NCBI RefSeq assembly: GCF_965204195.1
Contig: NZ_OZ241975.1
Span: 682,001 to 746,000 of the forward strand
Origin: Poriferisodalis sp965204195
GTDB lineage: Bacteria; Actinomycetota; Acidimicrobiia; Acidimicrobiales; Poriferisodalaceae
Length of the DNA stretch: 64,000 nucleotides
Direction: 5' to 3'
The notes beneath the pieces were generated by a model, which saw only the letters and a list, made by a program, of their open reading frames with translations, did not search any database and had not been told where the DNA came from. Shown piece after piece: positions 26,383-34,273 of this stretch. Position 1 is the first letter of the stretch; every line of letters starts with the position of its first letter. Position numbers and translations under genes: made by a program.

Positions 26383-26413
26383 TAGTAGCAGTGACTACTA
26401 GAACGCGAGTAGT
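26383..26413. promoter_or_regulatory. Overlapping AGTAGT dyads in the hen1/DUF4389 divergent region
   Basis: TAGTAG-CAGTGA-CTACTA (26383-26400) overlaps ACTACT-AGAACGCG-AGTAGT (26394-26413), giving three alternating half-sites. They end 8 bp before the DUF4389 start and lie 129 bp or more before hen1. A separate 6-bp hairpin CGGCAC...GTGCCG is at 26271-26288. An operator role is inferred from symmetry and place. Confidence 0.45.
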
Positions 26414-26421
26414 TTCGGGGT

Positions 26422-27006
26422 GTGGACTACCCAGCCTCCGTTGCTGTCCAACCCTCAGAGCGCGTGGCGAACTGGCGTCCGCTGGTCCACTGGATCATGC
26501 TGATCCCGCACTTCGTGATCCTCGCCGTGTTCCACATCGTGGCTTGGCTGCTCGCGATCTTGACCATGCTCGTGGTTCTCTTCACCGGCAAGCTGCCGGC
26601 AGGCATCGCGAGCTTCCAAGTGATGTACATCCGCTATTACCACCGTGTGCTGTCGTACGTGCACATCATCCACGACCAGTACCCGCCATTTGAATTCCCT
26701 TCGTCGGAAGAGGATCCGGGCGGTTCGCCGGTGGCGGTGAATATCGCAGTGCCGTCGGGGAACCGCAATCGTCTGGCAGCACTGTTCCGTCCGATCTACG
26801 GGCTGCCGCAGATCGTTTTCGTCACCGTCTACTCGTATCTCGTCGTAGCAGTGGTGACGATCGCCTACCTCATCATCCTGTTCACCGGCCGCTGGCCCGT
26901 AGGCATGCGCAACTTCGTGATCGGGTTCTACCGGGCCCATGCGCGCTACTTGGCCTTCATGTACATGCTCACCGACAAGTACCCGCCCTTCAGCGCCGCC
27001 GCATAG
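26422..27006 (+). CDS. DUF4389 membrane protein (first of two tandem paralogues)
   Basis: A 194-residue integral membrane protein of two DUF4389 repeats. Each has two hydrophobic helices, then LFTGKLPAG or LFTGRWPVG, then a helix ending near DQYPPFEF or DKYPPFSA. The visible pattern is RVANWRPLVHWIMLIPHF, two membrane helices, a polar linker with DPGGSPVAV, and a repeat of the same design. Function is unknown; family members are predicted membrane proteins without an assigned activity. It is divergent from hen1 and followed by a paralogue 66 bp downstream. Start GTG26422 is preceded by CGGGG. Confidence 0.82.
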   Translation: MDYPASVAVQPSERVANWRPLVHWIMLIPHFVILAVFHIVAWLLAILTMLVVLFTGKLPAGIASFQVMYIRYYHRVLSYVHIIHDQYPPFEFPSSEEDPGGSPVAVNIAVPSGNRNRLAALFRPIYGLPQIVFVTVYSYLVVAVVTIAYLIILFTGRWPVGMRNFVIGFYRAHARYLAFMYMLTDKYPPFSAAA

Positions 27007-27072
27007 AGCCTGTTCTCGCCCGCCGCTCGACCATGCATCGAGCGTTCCAGGCTTCCAAGTAGGTTCGGCTGC

Positions 27073-27657
27073 ATGGTTTATCCAGCTTCCCTCATGGTCG
27101 AGTCACCGGAGCGGATCGCCAACTGGCGTCCATTGCTGCAATGGCTCTTGGCGCTGCCGCATTGGATCATCGTGACCGTTCTCGGTTATGTGTCCTCTGC
27201 GGTCAGCTTCATCTCGTGGTTCGCGATCCTGTTCACCGGCCGCCTTCCGGCGGGACTGGCGAACTTCCAGATCATGTACCTGCGCTACAGCGCCCGCCTC
27301 AACGCGTACGCAGGGTTCCTGCACAGCAGCTACCCGCCGTTCGCATTTGACATGACGGGTGATGACCCCGGCGGCACTCCGGTGTCAGTGAATGTGCAGC
27401 CCCAGCTTGACGGCCGCAATCGTCTGACAACGCTGGTGCGGCTGATCCTGGCCATCCCGGCGATGCTGTTCGCGCTGGTCGTCGGCATCATTGCCATGGT
27501 GGTGCACCTGCTGGGCTTCCTGGCAGTGCTGTTCACCGGTCGCTGGCCGGCAGGGCTGCGCGGCTGGGTCGTGTCGGCCATGGGCGTGGACTTGCGTCTC
27601 GGTGCGTACATGGGCCTGCTGACCGACGACTACCCGCCCTTCAGCCTCGACGCCTGA
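27073..27657 (+). CDS. DUF4389 membrane protein (second of two tandem paralogues)
   Basis: A 194-residue paralogue of 26422-27006 with exactly the same length and the same two-repeat organisation (RIANWRPLLQWLLALPHW, LFTGRLPAG, DDPGGTPVSV, LFTGRWPAG, DDYPPFSLDA). The sequences have diverged well beyond recent duplication. Each protein has about four membrane helices. The conserved FTGxxPxG turn and xYPPF end of each half probably mark the membrane interface. Function is unknown. It is likely transcribed with its neighbour. Confidence 0.82.
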   Translation: MVYPASLMVESPERIANWRPLLQWLLALPHWIIVTVLGYVSSAVSFISWFAILFTGRLPAGLANFQIMYLRYSARLNAYAGFLHSSYPPFAFDMTGDDPGGTPVSVNVQPQLDGRNRLTTLVRLILAIPAMLFALVVGIIAMVVHLLGFLAVLFTGRWPAGLRGWVVSAMGVDLRLGAYMGLLTDDYPPFSLDA

Positions 27658-27781
27658 GCCGCCAGCTGCTTGTTCGGCAGCGCCAACATCTATCTCGGTC
27701 GGGCGTGTCCTGCCGAACAGTCCGCAATGCGGCGGGGCTACCGTGCGGGCGGTGAGCGAATCCCCTCGGAGTGTGACTGCC

Positions 27782-29455
27782 ATGAGTGAGACAACCGGCG
27801 GCGAGGCCGTCGCGGCGACGCTGGCGCGCCTCGGCGTGCGGCACGTGTTCGGGATCGTCAGCGTCCACAACCTGCCGATGTATGAGGCGCTTTCCGTGCG
27901 TGACGACATCGAGGTCGTCAAGGTCCGCCACGAGCAGGCGGCCGCGCATGCCGCCGACGCCTACTACCGCGCCACCGGTGAGATGGGGGTGCTGCTCACC
28001 TCCACCGGCCCCGGCGCCGCCAACGCCGTGCCCGGTCTCTACGAGGCGTCGTTCACGAGTTCCGCAGTGCTGATGGTGACCGGTCAGACCGAGTCACGGT
28101 TCTATGGCAAGGGGAAGGGCTTCCTGCACGAGAACGATCAGCAGGTCGACATGCTGCGCTCCGTGTGTCGCAGCGTGGCATCGGTACGGCATCCCAGCGA
28201 GATCTCTGCCGAGATCGCCCGCGTCGCCGACGACATCCGCACCGGTCGCCCGCAGCCGGGTGCTGTGGAGATCCCGATCGACTTCCAGTACGCCAAGGTC
28301 GGCGATGGGCCCATCGCCGGCTCATCCGAGGTGCCCCGCCTTCGGCCAGATGCATCGTTGCTCGACGATGCTGCCGAGCGATTGGCTGCAGCTCAGCGCC
28401 CGCTGATCTGGGCCGGTGGCGGCGTCGTCAGCGCCGATGCGTCAGCCGAGCTCACCGCACTGGCTGAGCGGCTCGGCGCTCCGGTCGTGACGACCATCGA
28501 GGGTCGCAGCGCGCTGAGCGAGCTGCACCCGCTGTCGCTGGGCTTCCGCTCGGACCGCCCCCAGATGGCCGAGGTTTTTGCCGAGGCCGACCTGCTGCTC
28601 GCCGTGGGCACCCGGTTCCAGAACTACGCCACCCGGGTGTGGGCGCTGCGTTTGCCCGACGAGCTGATCCACCTTGATGCCGACCCCGGCGTGATCGGTC
28701 TCAACTACCCGGCGTCGCTGGCCGTCGTCGGCGACGCGAAGCTCAGCCTGGCCGGGCTGCTCGAGCGGCTGGGCGATGTCAGCCCCACCATCGACGACGG
28801 CTACGTCGAGCGGGCACGCAAGCACCGCTCGTCTGACATCGAGGCGATGCGGGAGGAGATCGGCCCCGACCACGCGGCGATCTGCGACGCGATCCGCCGC
28901 ATGCTCCCCGACGAAGCCCGCATCGTGCGCGACACCACCGTGCCCGGCTACATGTGGGGCAACCGGCTGCTGCCGATCGTGGCGCCGCGCACGTCCATCC
29001 GGGCGGCCAACGCTGCCATCGGGCCGGGCGTGCCGATGGCGGTCGGTGCGGCGCTCGCCACCGGCCAGCCGACCGTGGTGATCCAGGGCGACGGCGGGCT
29101 GATGCTGTCGGTGGGGGAGATCTCGACGCTCGCCGAGCACGACCTGCCCGTCATCGTGTGCGTCTTCAACGACGGCGGCTACGGCGTGCTGCGCATTATC
29201 CAGGATGCCCTGTGGGACTCCCACCACGGCACAGAGATCGGCGGCATCGACTTCGTCGCCGTGGCCGAGGCCATGAGCGTTCCGGCCCGGCGCGTACGCA
29301 GCGTCGCCGAGTTCGAAGCTGCCTTCGGCGAAGCGGTTGCCCGTGCCAGCGGCGAATCGGGCTCCGCGGGACCGTCGCTGATCGACATCGACCTCACCGC
29401 GCTCATCCCGATCACATTCCCGCTCCCCGCCCACCAGCGCCGCCGCGACGACTGA
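27782..29455 (+). CDS. Thiamine diphosphate-dependent enzyme, acetolactate synthase-like
   Basis: A 557-residue ThDP enzyme with the three-domain order of acetolactate synthase large subunits. The N-terminal PYR domain has VRHEQAAAHAADAY, carrying the activating Glu. The middle domain runs about 190-330. The C-terminal PP domain has the GDGGLMLSVGE...FNDGGYG ThDP/Mg signature. No small regulatory subunit is adjacent. It may be a benzoylformate decarboxylase-, sulfopyruvate decarboxylase- or acetolactate synthase-type enzyme; the family alone does not tell. Start ATG27782 is chosen over an upstream GTG because MSETTGGEAVAATLARLG is the family opening. Confidence 0.82.
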   Translation: MSETTGGEAVAATLARLGVRHVFGIVSVHNLPMYEALSVRDDIEVVKVRHEQAAAHAADAYYRATGEMGVLLTSTGPGAANAVPGLYEASFTSSAVLMVTGQTESRFYGKGKGFLHENDQQVDMLRSVCRSVASVRHPSEISAEIARVADDIRTGRPQPGAVEIPIDFQYAKVGDGPIAGSSEVPRLRPDASLLDDAAERLAAAQRPLIWAGGGVVSADASAELTALAERLGAPVVTTIEGRSALSELHPLSLGFRSDRPQMAEVFAEADLLLAVGTRFQNYATRVWALRLPDELIHLDADPGVIGLNYPASLAVVGDAKLSLAGLLERLGDVSPTIDDGYVERARKHRSSDIEAMREEIGPDHAAICDAIRRMLPDEARIVRDTTVPGYMWGNRLLPIVAPRTSIRAANAAIGPGVPMAVGAALATGQPTVVIQGDGGLMLSVGEISTLAEHDLPVIVCVFNDGGYGVLRIIQDALWDSHHGTEIGGIDFVAVAEAMSVPARRVRSVAEFEAAFGEAVARASGESGSAGPSLIDIDLTALIPITFPLPAHQRRRDD

Positions 29456-29508
29456 GCACCAGCCCGTGGCCACACGCCCTGTGATCTCCGTATTCGAAAA
29501 ATCAAGCA

Positions 29509-29534
29509 GCGTGCGCCTGCGGCACGCGTACAAT
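29509..29534 (+). promoter_or_regulatory. Candidate promoter upstream of the AvcD-like gene
   Basis: TACAAT at 29529-29534 is a good -10 hexamer 43 bp before the start. Directly before it a perfect 6-bp inverted repeat (GCGTGC...GCACGC, 29509-29527) could be an operator. No clear -35 is seen. Only about 120 bp separate this gene from the ThDP enzyme. Confidence 0.4.
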
Positions 29535-29577
29535 CCTGCGCCAATTGGAGAAGCTGTCGTGAGTGTGGGGGGCAGAC

Positions 29578-31239
29578 ATGCCTGAAATCGGAAATGCACC
29601 GCATGTCGACGCGCTCGACATGCTCGTGAAACGGGAGCCACAGCGACATGACCTGATTGTGGGATTCGTCGGTGCTATCGGTACTCCTTGGGAGCAAGTC
29701 ATTCGCAGCTTTGAAGAGTCATTCAAACGATTCGATTACACGGTTGAGTTGATACATCTTGCAAGTCTCTTGGACGATCTCGGGCCTCAGATATTTCAGG
29801 AACTGCCAGAACGCGATTCTGCCGAGTACTACGACCGACGGATGAATGCAGGCGACGAATTGAGATCGAGTGCCAAGAACGCGGCTGCGATGGCCGCCCT
29901 CGCCGTGAGACAGATTGTACGCCTGAGGAAATCCCGCACATCCAAGGTACCTGTCGCGTATCTGTTGCGCAGTCTCAAGCACCCAAGTGAGATCGATCTC
30001 TTGCGTTACGTCTACGGAAGTGCGTTTTTTGCAGTCGGAGTTGTGTGCAGTGCGCAAGAACGTCGTGAGGTTCTTTCCGATTCGCTGTCATTGTTCGAGG
30101 ATCACAAATCACAAGTAGAAGAACTTGTTGCACGCGACCAAGCCGATAGCTCCAATCGAGAATATGGCCAGAAGGTCCGCGACGCTTACGAACTGGCAGA
30201 CGCGTATGTGCCAGGCAATCGTGGTATCAACGTATCGCTTGAGATCAATCGTTTCGTCGATACCATATTTGGAGCGCCATTCGTGACACCCACGCCTGGT
30301 GAGGAGGCGATGTTCTTTGCAGACGGTGCGTCGCTTCGATCTGCTGCTGCAGGTCGTCAAGTAGGAGCAGCCCTGCTGCCGGTTATTGGGACGCCTATAG
30401 TTGCAGGCGTCAATGAGGTCCCAAAGCCAGGGGGTGGCCAGTACTGGGAAGGCGATTCACCCGATTATCGCGACTTCAGGGCAGGCAGAGATCCAAACCC
30501 GAACTTCGTGCAAGAGCTTATCCAAGACCTGCTCGTGACGCTCAGGAATACGGGCTTACTGCAGGACGATCTAGCCAACAAGACCGGGCCCGAACTCTTG
30601 GAGTTGGCGCGGAGCGCGGGAGATTCGACAGCACCGTCTCTGAAGGACGCCTATGTCGCGTCACTGATAGAATTCACCCGTTGTCTACACGCTGAGCAGG
30701 CGGCGATCATTAACGCTGCACGTGGCGGTGTTTCTACACAGGATGCAGTTCTTTATAGCACCGCATTTCCGTGTCATGAATGTGCGAAGATGATCGTCGG
30801 TGCTGGTATTTCCGAAGTTCAATATATCGAACCTTATCCGAAGAGCTTGGTCGACCGCCTGTTTCGGAACGAAATTGACACATCTCCAGACAGATTCGGT
30901 GATGATGGGGAAGCGCAATCGGCCAATCGGCTGCCATTTGTCCAGTTCACCGGTATCGCTCCCCGATGGTATTCTCAAGCGTTCAGGGCACAGGAGCGTC
31001 GCATGGGTAACAAACTCGTGGATTTTGTTCGCAGTGAGGCCAACCCACGTTCTAACGACTGGATTCAGCTTGCAGTCGAAGAACTCGAGTCGGGTGTGAT
31101 AGAGTCGATTACTGAAACTATTGATGGAATGGATTCGCACCAAACCGTTGAGTCTGATAGCAGCGCACCCGATGCAGATGCCGAGCAATCACGTGATGTC
31201 GGAACCATTTCGGAACTTCCACGTGTACATGAAAGATAG
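29578..31239 (+). CDS. Anti-phage deoxycytidylate deaminase, AvcD-like (P-loop plus cytidine deaminase fusion)
   Basis: A 553-residue fusion. The N-terminus is a P-loop nucleotide-kinase-like domain with a degenerate loop, LIVGFVGAIGTPWEQV (about 27-42). It lacks the Lys-Ser/Thr of a standard Walker A, as in known AvcD proteins. The C-terminal deaminase has HAEQAAIINAA (His371, Glu373) and PCHEC (Cys399, Cys402), the zinc ligands of deoxycytidylate deaminases. Known relatives deplete dCTP/dCMP during phage infection. The long linker between the domains and an acidic tail are visible. GC content and codon use are clearly lower than in neighbours, suggesting transfer. ATG29578 follows a GGGGGG run; an upstream start five codons earlier is possible. 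Confidence 0.85.
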   Translation: MPEIGNAPHVDALDMLVKREPQRHDLIVGFVGAIGTPWEQVIRSFEESFKRFDYTVELIHLASLLDDLGPQIFQELPERDSAEYYDRRMNAGDELRSSAKNAAAMAALAVRQIVRLRKSRTSKVPVAYLLRSLKHPSEIDLLRYVYGSAFFAVGVVCSAQERREVLSDSLSLFEDHKSQVEELVARDQADSSNREYGQKVRDAYELADAYVPGNRGINVSLEINRFVDTIFGAPFVTPTPGEEAMFFADGASLRSAAAGRQVGAALLPVIGTPIVAGVNEVPKPGGGQYWEGDSPDYRDFRAGRDPNPNFVQELIQDLLVTLRNTGLLQDDLANKTGPELLELARSAGDSTAPSLKDAYVASLIEFTRCLHAEQAAIINAARGGVSTQDAVLYSTAFPCHECAKMIVGAGISEVQYIEPYPKSLVDRLFRNEIDTSPDRFGDDGEAQSANRLPFVQFTGIAPRWYSQAFRAQERRMGNKLVDFVRSEANPRSNDWIQLAVEELESGVIESITETIDGMDSHQTVESDSSAPDADAEQSRDVGTISELPRVHER

Positions 31240-31268
31240 CCAGTTCAGTTGAAACGAATTGAGGATTG

Positions 31269-31502
31269 ATGAGCGGAGATGACGCAATCTTTGACGAAAT
31301 CGCGGATGACGCACGTCGGCATTTGCGAGAGATGCCCTTCGAAAAGCTCGGGCCAGCAGCGCGGCGGCTCGTATCGGCCGTTCCTTACGTCCGGACGCCG
31401 GTAGGCAACCCCATGTCTGAACTTCAGGGGATCGATGGGGGTGCGACGACGGAGAGTTCGGCGGTACAGCCACCGCTCATGGGCCTTTCGACGCTGGAAT
31501 AG
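31269..31502 (+). CDS. Small protein of unknown function downstream of the AvcD-like gene
   Basis: A 77-residue acidic product beginning MSGDDAIFDEIADDARRHL. ATG31269 has GAGG four bases upstream. It starts 29 bp after the deaminase stop, in the same direction, and shares the lower-GC character of that gene at its 5' end. The N-terminal half is predicted helical; the C-terminal half is low-complexity and probably disordered. I do not recognise it. It may be a partner of the defence deaminase or a relic of another gene. Confidence 0.5.
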   Translation: MSGDDAIFDEIADDARRHLREMPFEKLGPAARRLVSAVPYVRTPVGNPMSELQGIDGGATTESSAVQPPLMGLSTLE

Positions 31503-31618
31503 CCGAGATCTGAAGGGTGCACGGTGAGTAGGAGACTAACTACACACAACCCCTGAGCAGCCGCGGCTCCGCTGCCAATGGGATGCCGTTCTGATCGCGA
31601 TCGGACCGTCAAACTCGC

Positions 31619-32866
31619 TCAGAGGCCGGAGGTGTCGGCGTCGGGGTCGAAGAAGGTGCGGCCGGCCAGCTCCATCACCGGCATCGCAACCATGAAGTGA
31701 GCCGAGGCGGTCTGGGCATCGCGCAGGTGGCGTTGCAGCGGGGATGCTTCGAACACCGCCGTGCCGCCTACGGCGTTGTTCATCGACTGGATGACTCGCA
31801 GGCTGGTTTGCATCGCATGGGTGGTTGCCGTGCGCAGGTCACGGCGGAGTTCCAAGTCGGACAGGCCGTGCTGTGCGCGCTCCCACGCGGCATCGATGCA
31901 CGTGTACAGCAGCGTCCGGGCCGCCCGTACCTCGGTGTCTGCCACCGCCACGGCGCTGTGCAGTGCCGGCCGCTGGCCCAGGGTGCGCCGCGAGCCTTGG
32001 GGCACCTTCGACTTGGCGACGTCGATGACCTCGTCCACGCACGCCCGGGCCATCCCCAGCGCGATCGCGCCGATGGGCAGTGCCAGCAGGCCGAACAGCG
32101 GCATGCGGTACAGCGGCTCAGCGGCATACGGCGACTTCAGGATGGCCCGCTCGTAGGCGATGCGCGATGCAGGCAGCCAGACATCGTGAGCCTCGAATGT
32201 GCTCGAACCCGAGCCGCGCAGCCCGCTGGTGTACCAGTCGTCGTGGAGCACGATGTCGTCGGGCCGGAAGAACGCCCGGCCAAGCGCTGGCCGAGGGTCG
32301 CCCTCATCGGCACCGCTGGGTCCAGCCTCGTCGCCGCTGTCGTCGCCACCGCGTCGAGCGGTATCCCCGCTGCCGATCTGCACGCCGCCGGAGATCCACT
32401 CTGCGTTGTGAGAGCCCGATGCCCAGGCCCAGCGGCCGCTTACGACGTACCCGTCGGTACCGTCGGGCCCGGGCGCGGCCGTGGCTGTTCCCGAGTGTGC
32501 GAACACCCCGGCCGTGATGACGTCGGGATTCTCCAGCAACTCTGCGAGCTGGGCTGGCTCGAGTGCGGCGAACATGATCTGCGATGTCGCACCGATGAAC
32601 GTACACCACGCTGCGGAGGCATTGCCCATGGCGAGCACTTCGCTGATCTCAGCGACCACCGCCGGTGGAAGCCCCAGTCCGCCCAGTTCGGGCGGCACCA
32701 GCGTCCGGTAGAAGCCCGCCTCGGCAAGCGACTCTGCGAGATCCTGCGGAAGCTGTCGCAGCCGGTCGATCTCCGGGCTGCGCTCGCGCAGCTCGGGCAC
32801 GAGTCCTGCCGCCGCCGCCGCCAGCATCTTGTTGCCGGCAGTCTCGCCGGCGACTGCGGAGTTCAC
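31619..32866 (-). CDS. Acyl-CoA dehydrogenase-like flavoprotein (HpaH/two-component monooxygenase type)
   Basis: A 415-residue protein of the acyl-CoA dehydrogenase superfamily. Residues 20-110 are the helical N-domain (GFYRTLVPPELGGLGLPP). The beta-domain follows (GYVVSGRWAWASGSHNAEWI), then a C-terminal helical bundle with MNNAVGGTAVFEASPLQRHLRDAQ. The C-terminal signature is that of acyl-CoA_dh_2 proteins such as HpaH or DszC, flavin-dependent monooxygenases. A low-complexity insertion (SGDDSGDEAGPSGADEGD-like, about 175-195) interrupts the beta-domain. GTG32866 overlaps the stop of the LDH2 gene (GTGA), so the two are coupled. Substrate unknown. Confidence 0.78.
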   Translation of the reverse strand: MNSAVAGETAGNKMLAAAAAGLVPELRERSPEIDRLRQLPQDLAESLAEAGFYRTLVPPELGGLGLPPAVVAEISEVLAMGNASAAWCTFIGATSQIMFAALEPAQLAELLENPDVITAGVFAHSGTATAAPGPDGTDGYVVSGRWAWASGSHNAEWISGGVQIGSGDTARRGGDDSGDEAGPSGADEGDPRPALGRAFFRPDDIVLHDDWYTSGLRGSGSSTFEAHDVWLPASRIAYERAILKSPYAAEPLYRMPLFGLLALPIGAIALGMARACVDEVIDVAKSKVPQGSRRTLGQRPALHSAVAVADTEVRAARTLLYTCIDAAWERAQHGLSDLELRRDLRTATTHAMQTSLRVIQSMNNAVGGTAVFEASPLQRHLRDAQTASAHFMVAMPVMELAGRTFFDPDADTSGL

Positions 32867-34020
32867 GGCGAAGCGTCCTGCTGCGCGTTGGCCGCTGCCG
32901 ACACCGGCTCGCACTCGAACGGCACGCCCAGCTCGTCGCCGACACGGCCAAGCGACCGGACGACCGACGCGGGGTAGCTGACGGTGCCAGCCGCAGTCCG
33001 CCGGTCCATCTCAAGTTGTTCGAGCTCGCCCGGCAGGTACACGGTCTGGCCCGGCAGCACGTCTTCTTCGCCGGCAGCGCGGATCTGGTCGACCATGTCC
33101 TCGATGTCGTCGAAGTAGCCCTCACGGTCGCGGAACACACCCGGGTCCATCAGCAGGAAGAACTGCCCCCTCCGCCCCACGGCCACATCGCCGGTGTGGG
33201 CTGAGCCGCCCAGGATTCCTGCGGCGATGTTCGAGGCGGTGATCATGCCGATGCCCTTGTAGCCGCCGATGGCCGGCACGATGCCGCGCATCGCCACGTC
33301 GGGATCGACCGTGGGGTTGCCGTCGCGGTCCAGGAATCCCCACTCCACCGGGATCTCCGAGCCCTCGGAACGGGCCCGCAGCACCTTGCCGAGCGCGACG
33401 GGCGTGATGGCCATGTCGAGCACGATCGGCGGCTGGGCGCGGCGGGGGAACGTCCACACGATCGGGTTGTTGCCGAACAGCTTGCGGCGGCTGCCGAACG
33501 GCGCCAGGTTCGGCACCGACGTGGTGGTGCCGTAGCAGACGAATCCGGCCTCGGCGGCCTGGTACGGGTAGTTCGCGCCGCAGCCCCAGTCGTTGGAATT
33601 GCGGATCACGCCAACCACCAGACCGCTCTCGCGGGCGGCGTCAATGAGCTGCTCCATGAACCGGGTGATCACCAGCTGCCCGAGCCCGTGGTGCCCGTCG
33701 GCTACGAGCACTGACGGCGTGCGGGTGACGATCTCGCACTGCGCAGTCGGGTCAGTCGTGCCGTCGCGGAACCAATTGACGTACCAACTCACCCGCTGGA
33801 AGCCGTGCGTGTCGACACCGCGCCGGTCCGACCAGAGCTGGTTGTCGACCACGGTCGCCGCGTCGTCGGCAGCCATGCCGGCCGCCACGTACGCCGCGAT
33901 GCCCCAGGGCCGGAGCTCGTCGAGGCGAAACGACACCGGTGCGCTGTCGTCGCCCTCCGCCGGCCGGTCGTCAGGTATCCCCCGAGGCAGCGCCTCCCTG
34001 CTCCCCTCCTGCTTATTCAT
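32863..34020 (-). CDS. LDH2/malate-lactate dehydrogenase family oxidoreductase
   Basis: A 385-residue NAD(P)-dependent Ldh2-type oxidoreductase. Typical stretches are DRRGVDTHGFQRV, GHHGLGQLV, GVIRNSNDWGCGANYPY (the catalytic His-type loop is atypical here: Asn-Asp), LFGNNPIVWTFPR and AIGGYKGIGM. Family members reduce or oxidise malate, lactate, sulfolactate or ureidoglycolate. The native HF/HY pair in the catalytic loop is replaced, so activity may differ. Its 5' leader (34021-34069) is shared with a dehydrogenase relic at 36976-37024. Fragments of the same gene family occur at 38010-38292. It is the first gene of a two-gene operon. Confidence 0.82.
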   Translation of the reverse strand: MNKQEGSREALPRGIPDDRPAEGDDSAPVSFRLDELRPWGIAAYVAAGMAADDAATVVDNQLWSDRRGVDTHGFQRVSWYVNWFRDGTTDPTAQCEIVTRTPSVLVADGHHGLGQLVITRFMEQLIDAARESGLVVGVIRNSNDWGCGANYPYQAAEAGFVCYGTTTSVPNLAPFGSRRKLFGNNPIVWTFPRRAQPPIVLDMAITPVALGKVLRARSEGSEIPVEWGFLDRDGNPTVDPDVAMRGIVPAIGGYKGIGMITASNIAAGILGGSAHTGDVAVGRRGQFFLLMDPGVFRDREGYFDDIEDMVDQIRAAGEEDVLPGQTVYLPGELEQLEMDRRTAAGTVSYPASVVRSLGRVGDELGVPFECEPVSAAANAQQDASP

Positions 34021-34069
34021 GTCCCGTCACCTGCCTTGGTGTCGATCCGCAATCGAGTGTGTACACCCG
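34021..34069 (-). promoter_or_regulatory. LDH2 leader with GTGTACAC palindrome
   Basis: Reading toward the LDH2 ATG, GGGTGTACACACTCG is followed by GGATCGA and AAGGCAGG (Shine-Dalgarno-like). The same order of words, with the same spacing, is in front of the isopropylmalate-dehydrogenase relic at 36976-37024. The palindrome GTGTACAC is the kind of site bound by GntR/FCD-type regulators. Function is inferred. Confidence 0.45.
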
Positions 34070-34070
34070 T

Positions 34071-34166
34071 AGGCCCGAGTTCGCGCTGGGCCTCGAAGTG
34101 ATCCGCCGCTGCCGGTTGGAATGGAGCGGCCCCGGCACGACAGTCCACCTGCTGCCTGATGGCTGC
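34071..34166 (+). pseudogene. C-terminal relic of a retropepsin-like protease
   Basis: The frame reads EFALGLEVIRRCRLEWSGPG followed by TTVHLLPDG. This matches the end of the retropepsin-like protein at 37487-37864 (LLGLDVLRRSRMEWNGPTA). No active-site part is present, and the upstream sequence is the LDH2 leader. It is a 3' fragment. Confidence 0.6.
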
Positions 34167-34273
34167 ACCACACGGGCGCTGCGTGCCATCCCGGCGCCGA
34201 GCGATGGGGACATGTGGAGAATTTTAGACTAGCGGGCTGATGAATTGTCGATGAGTGGTCGGACAAATTGTCG

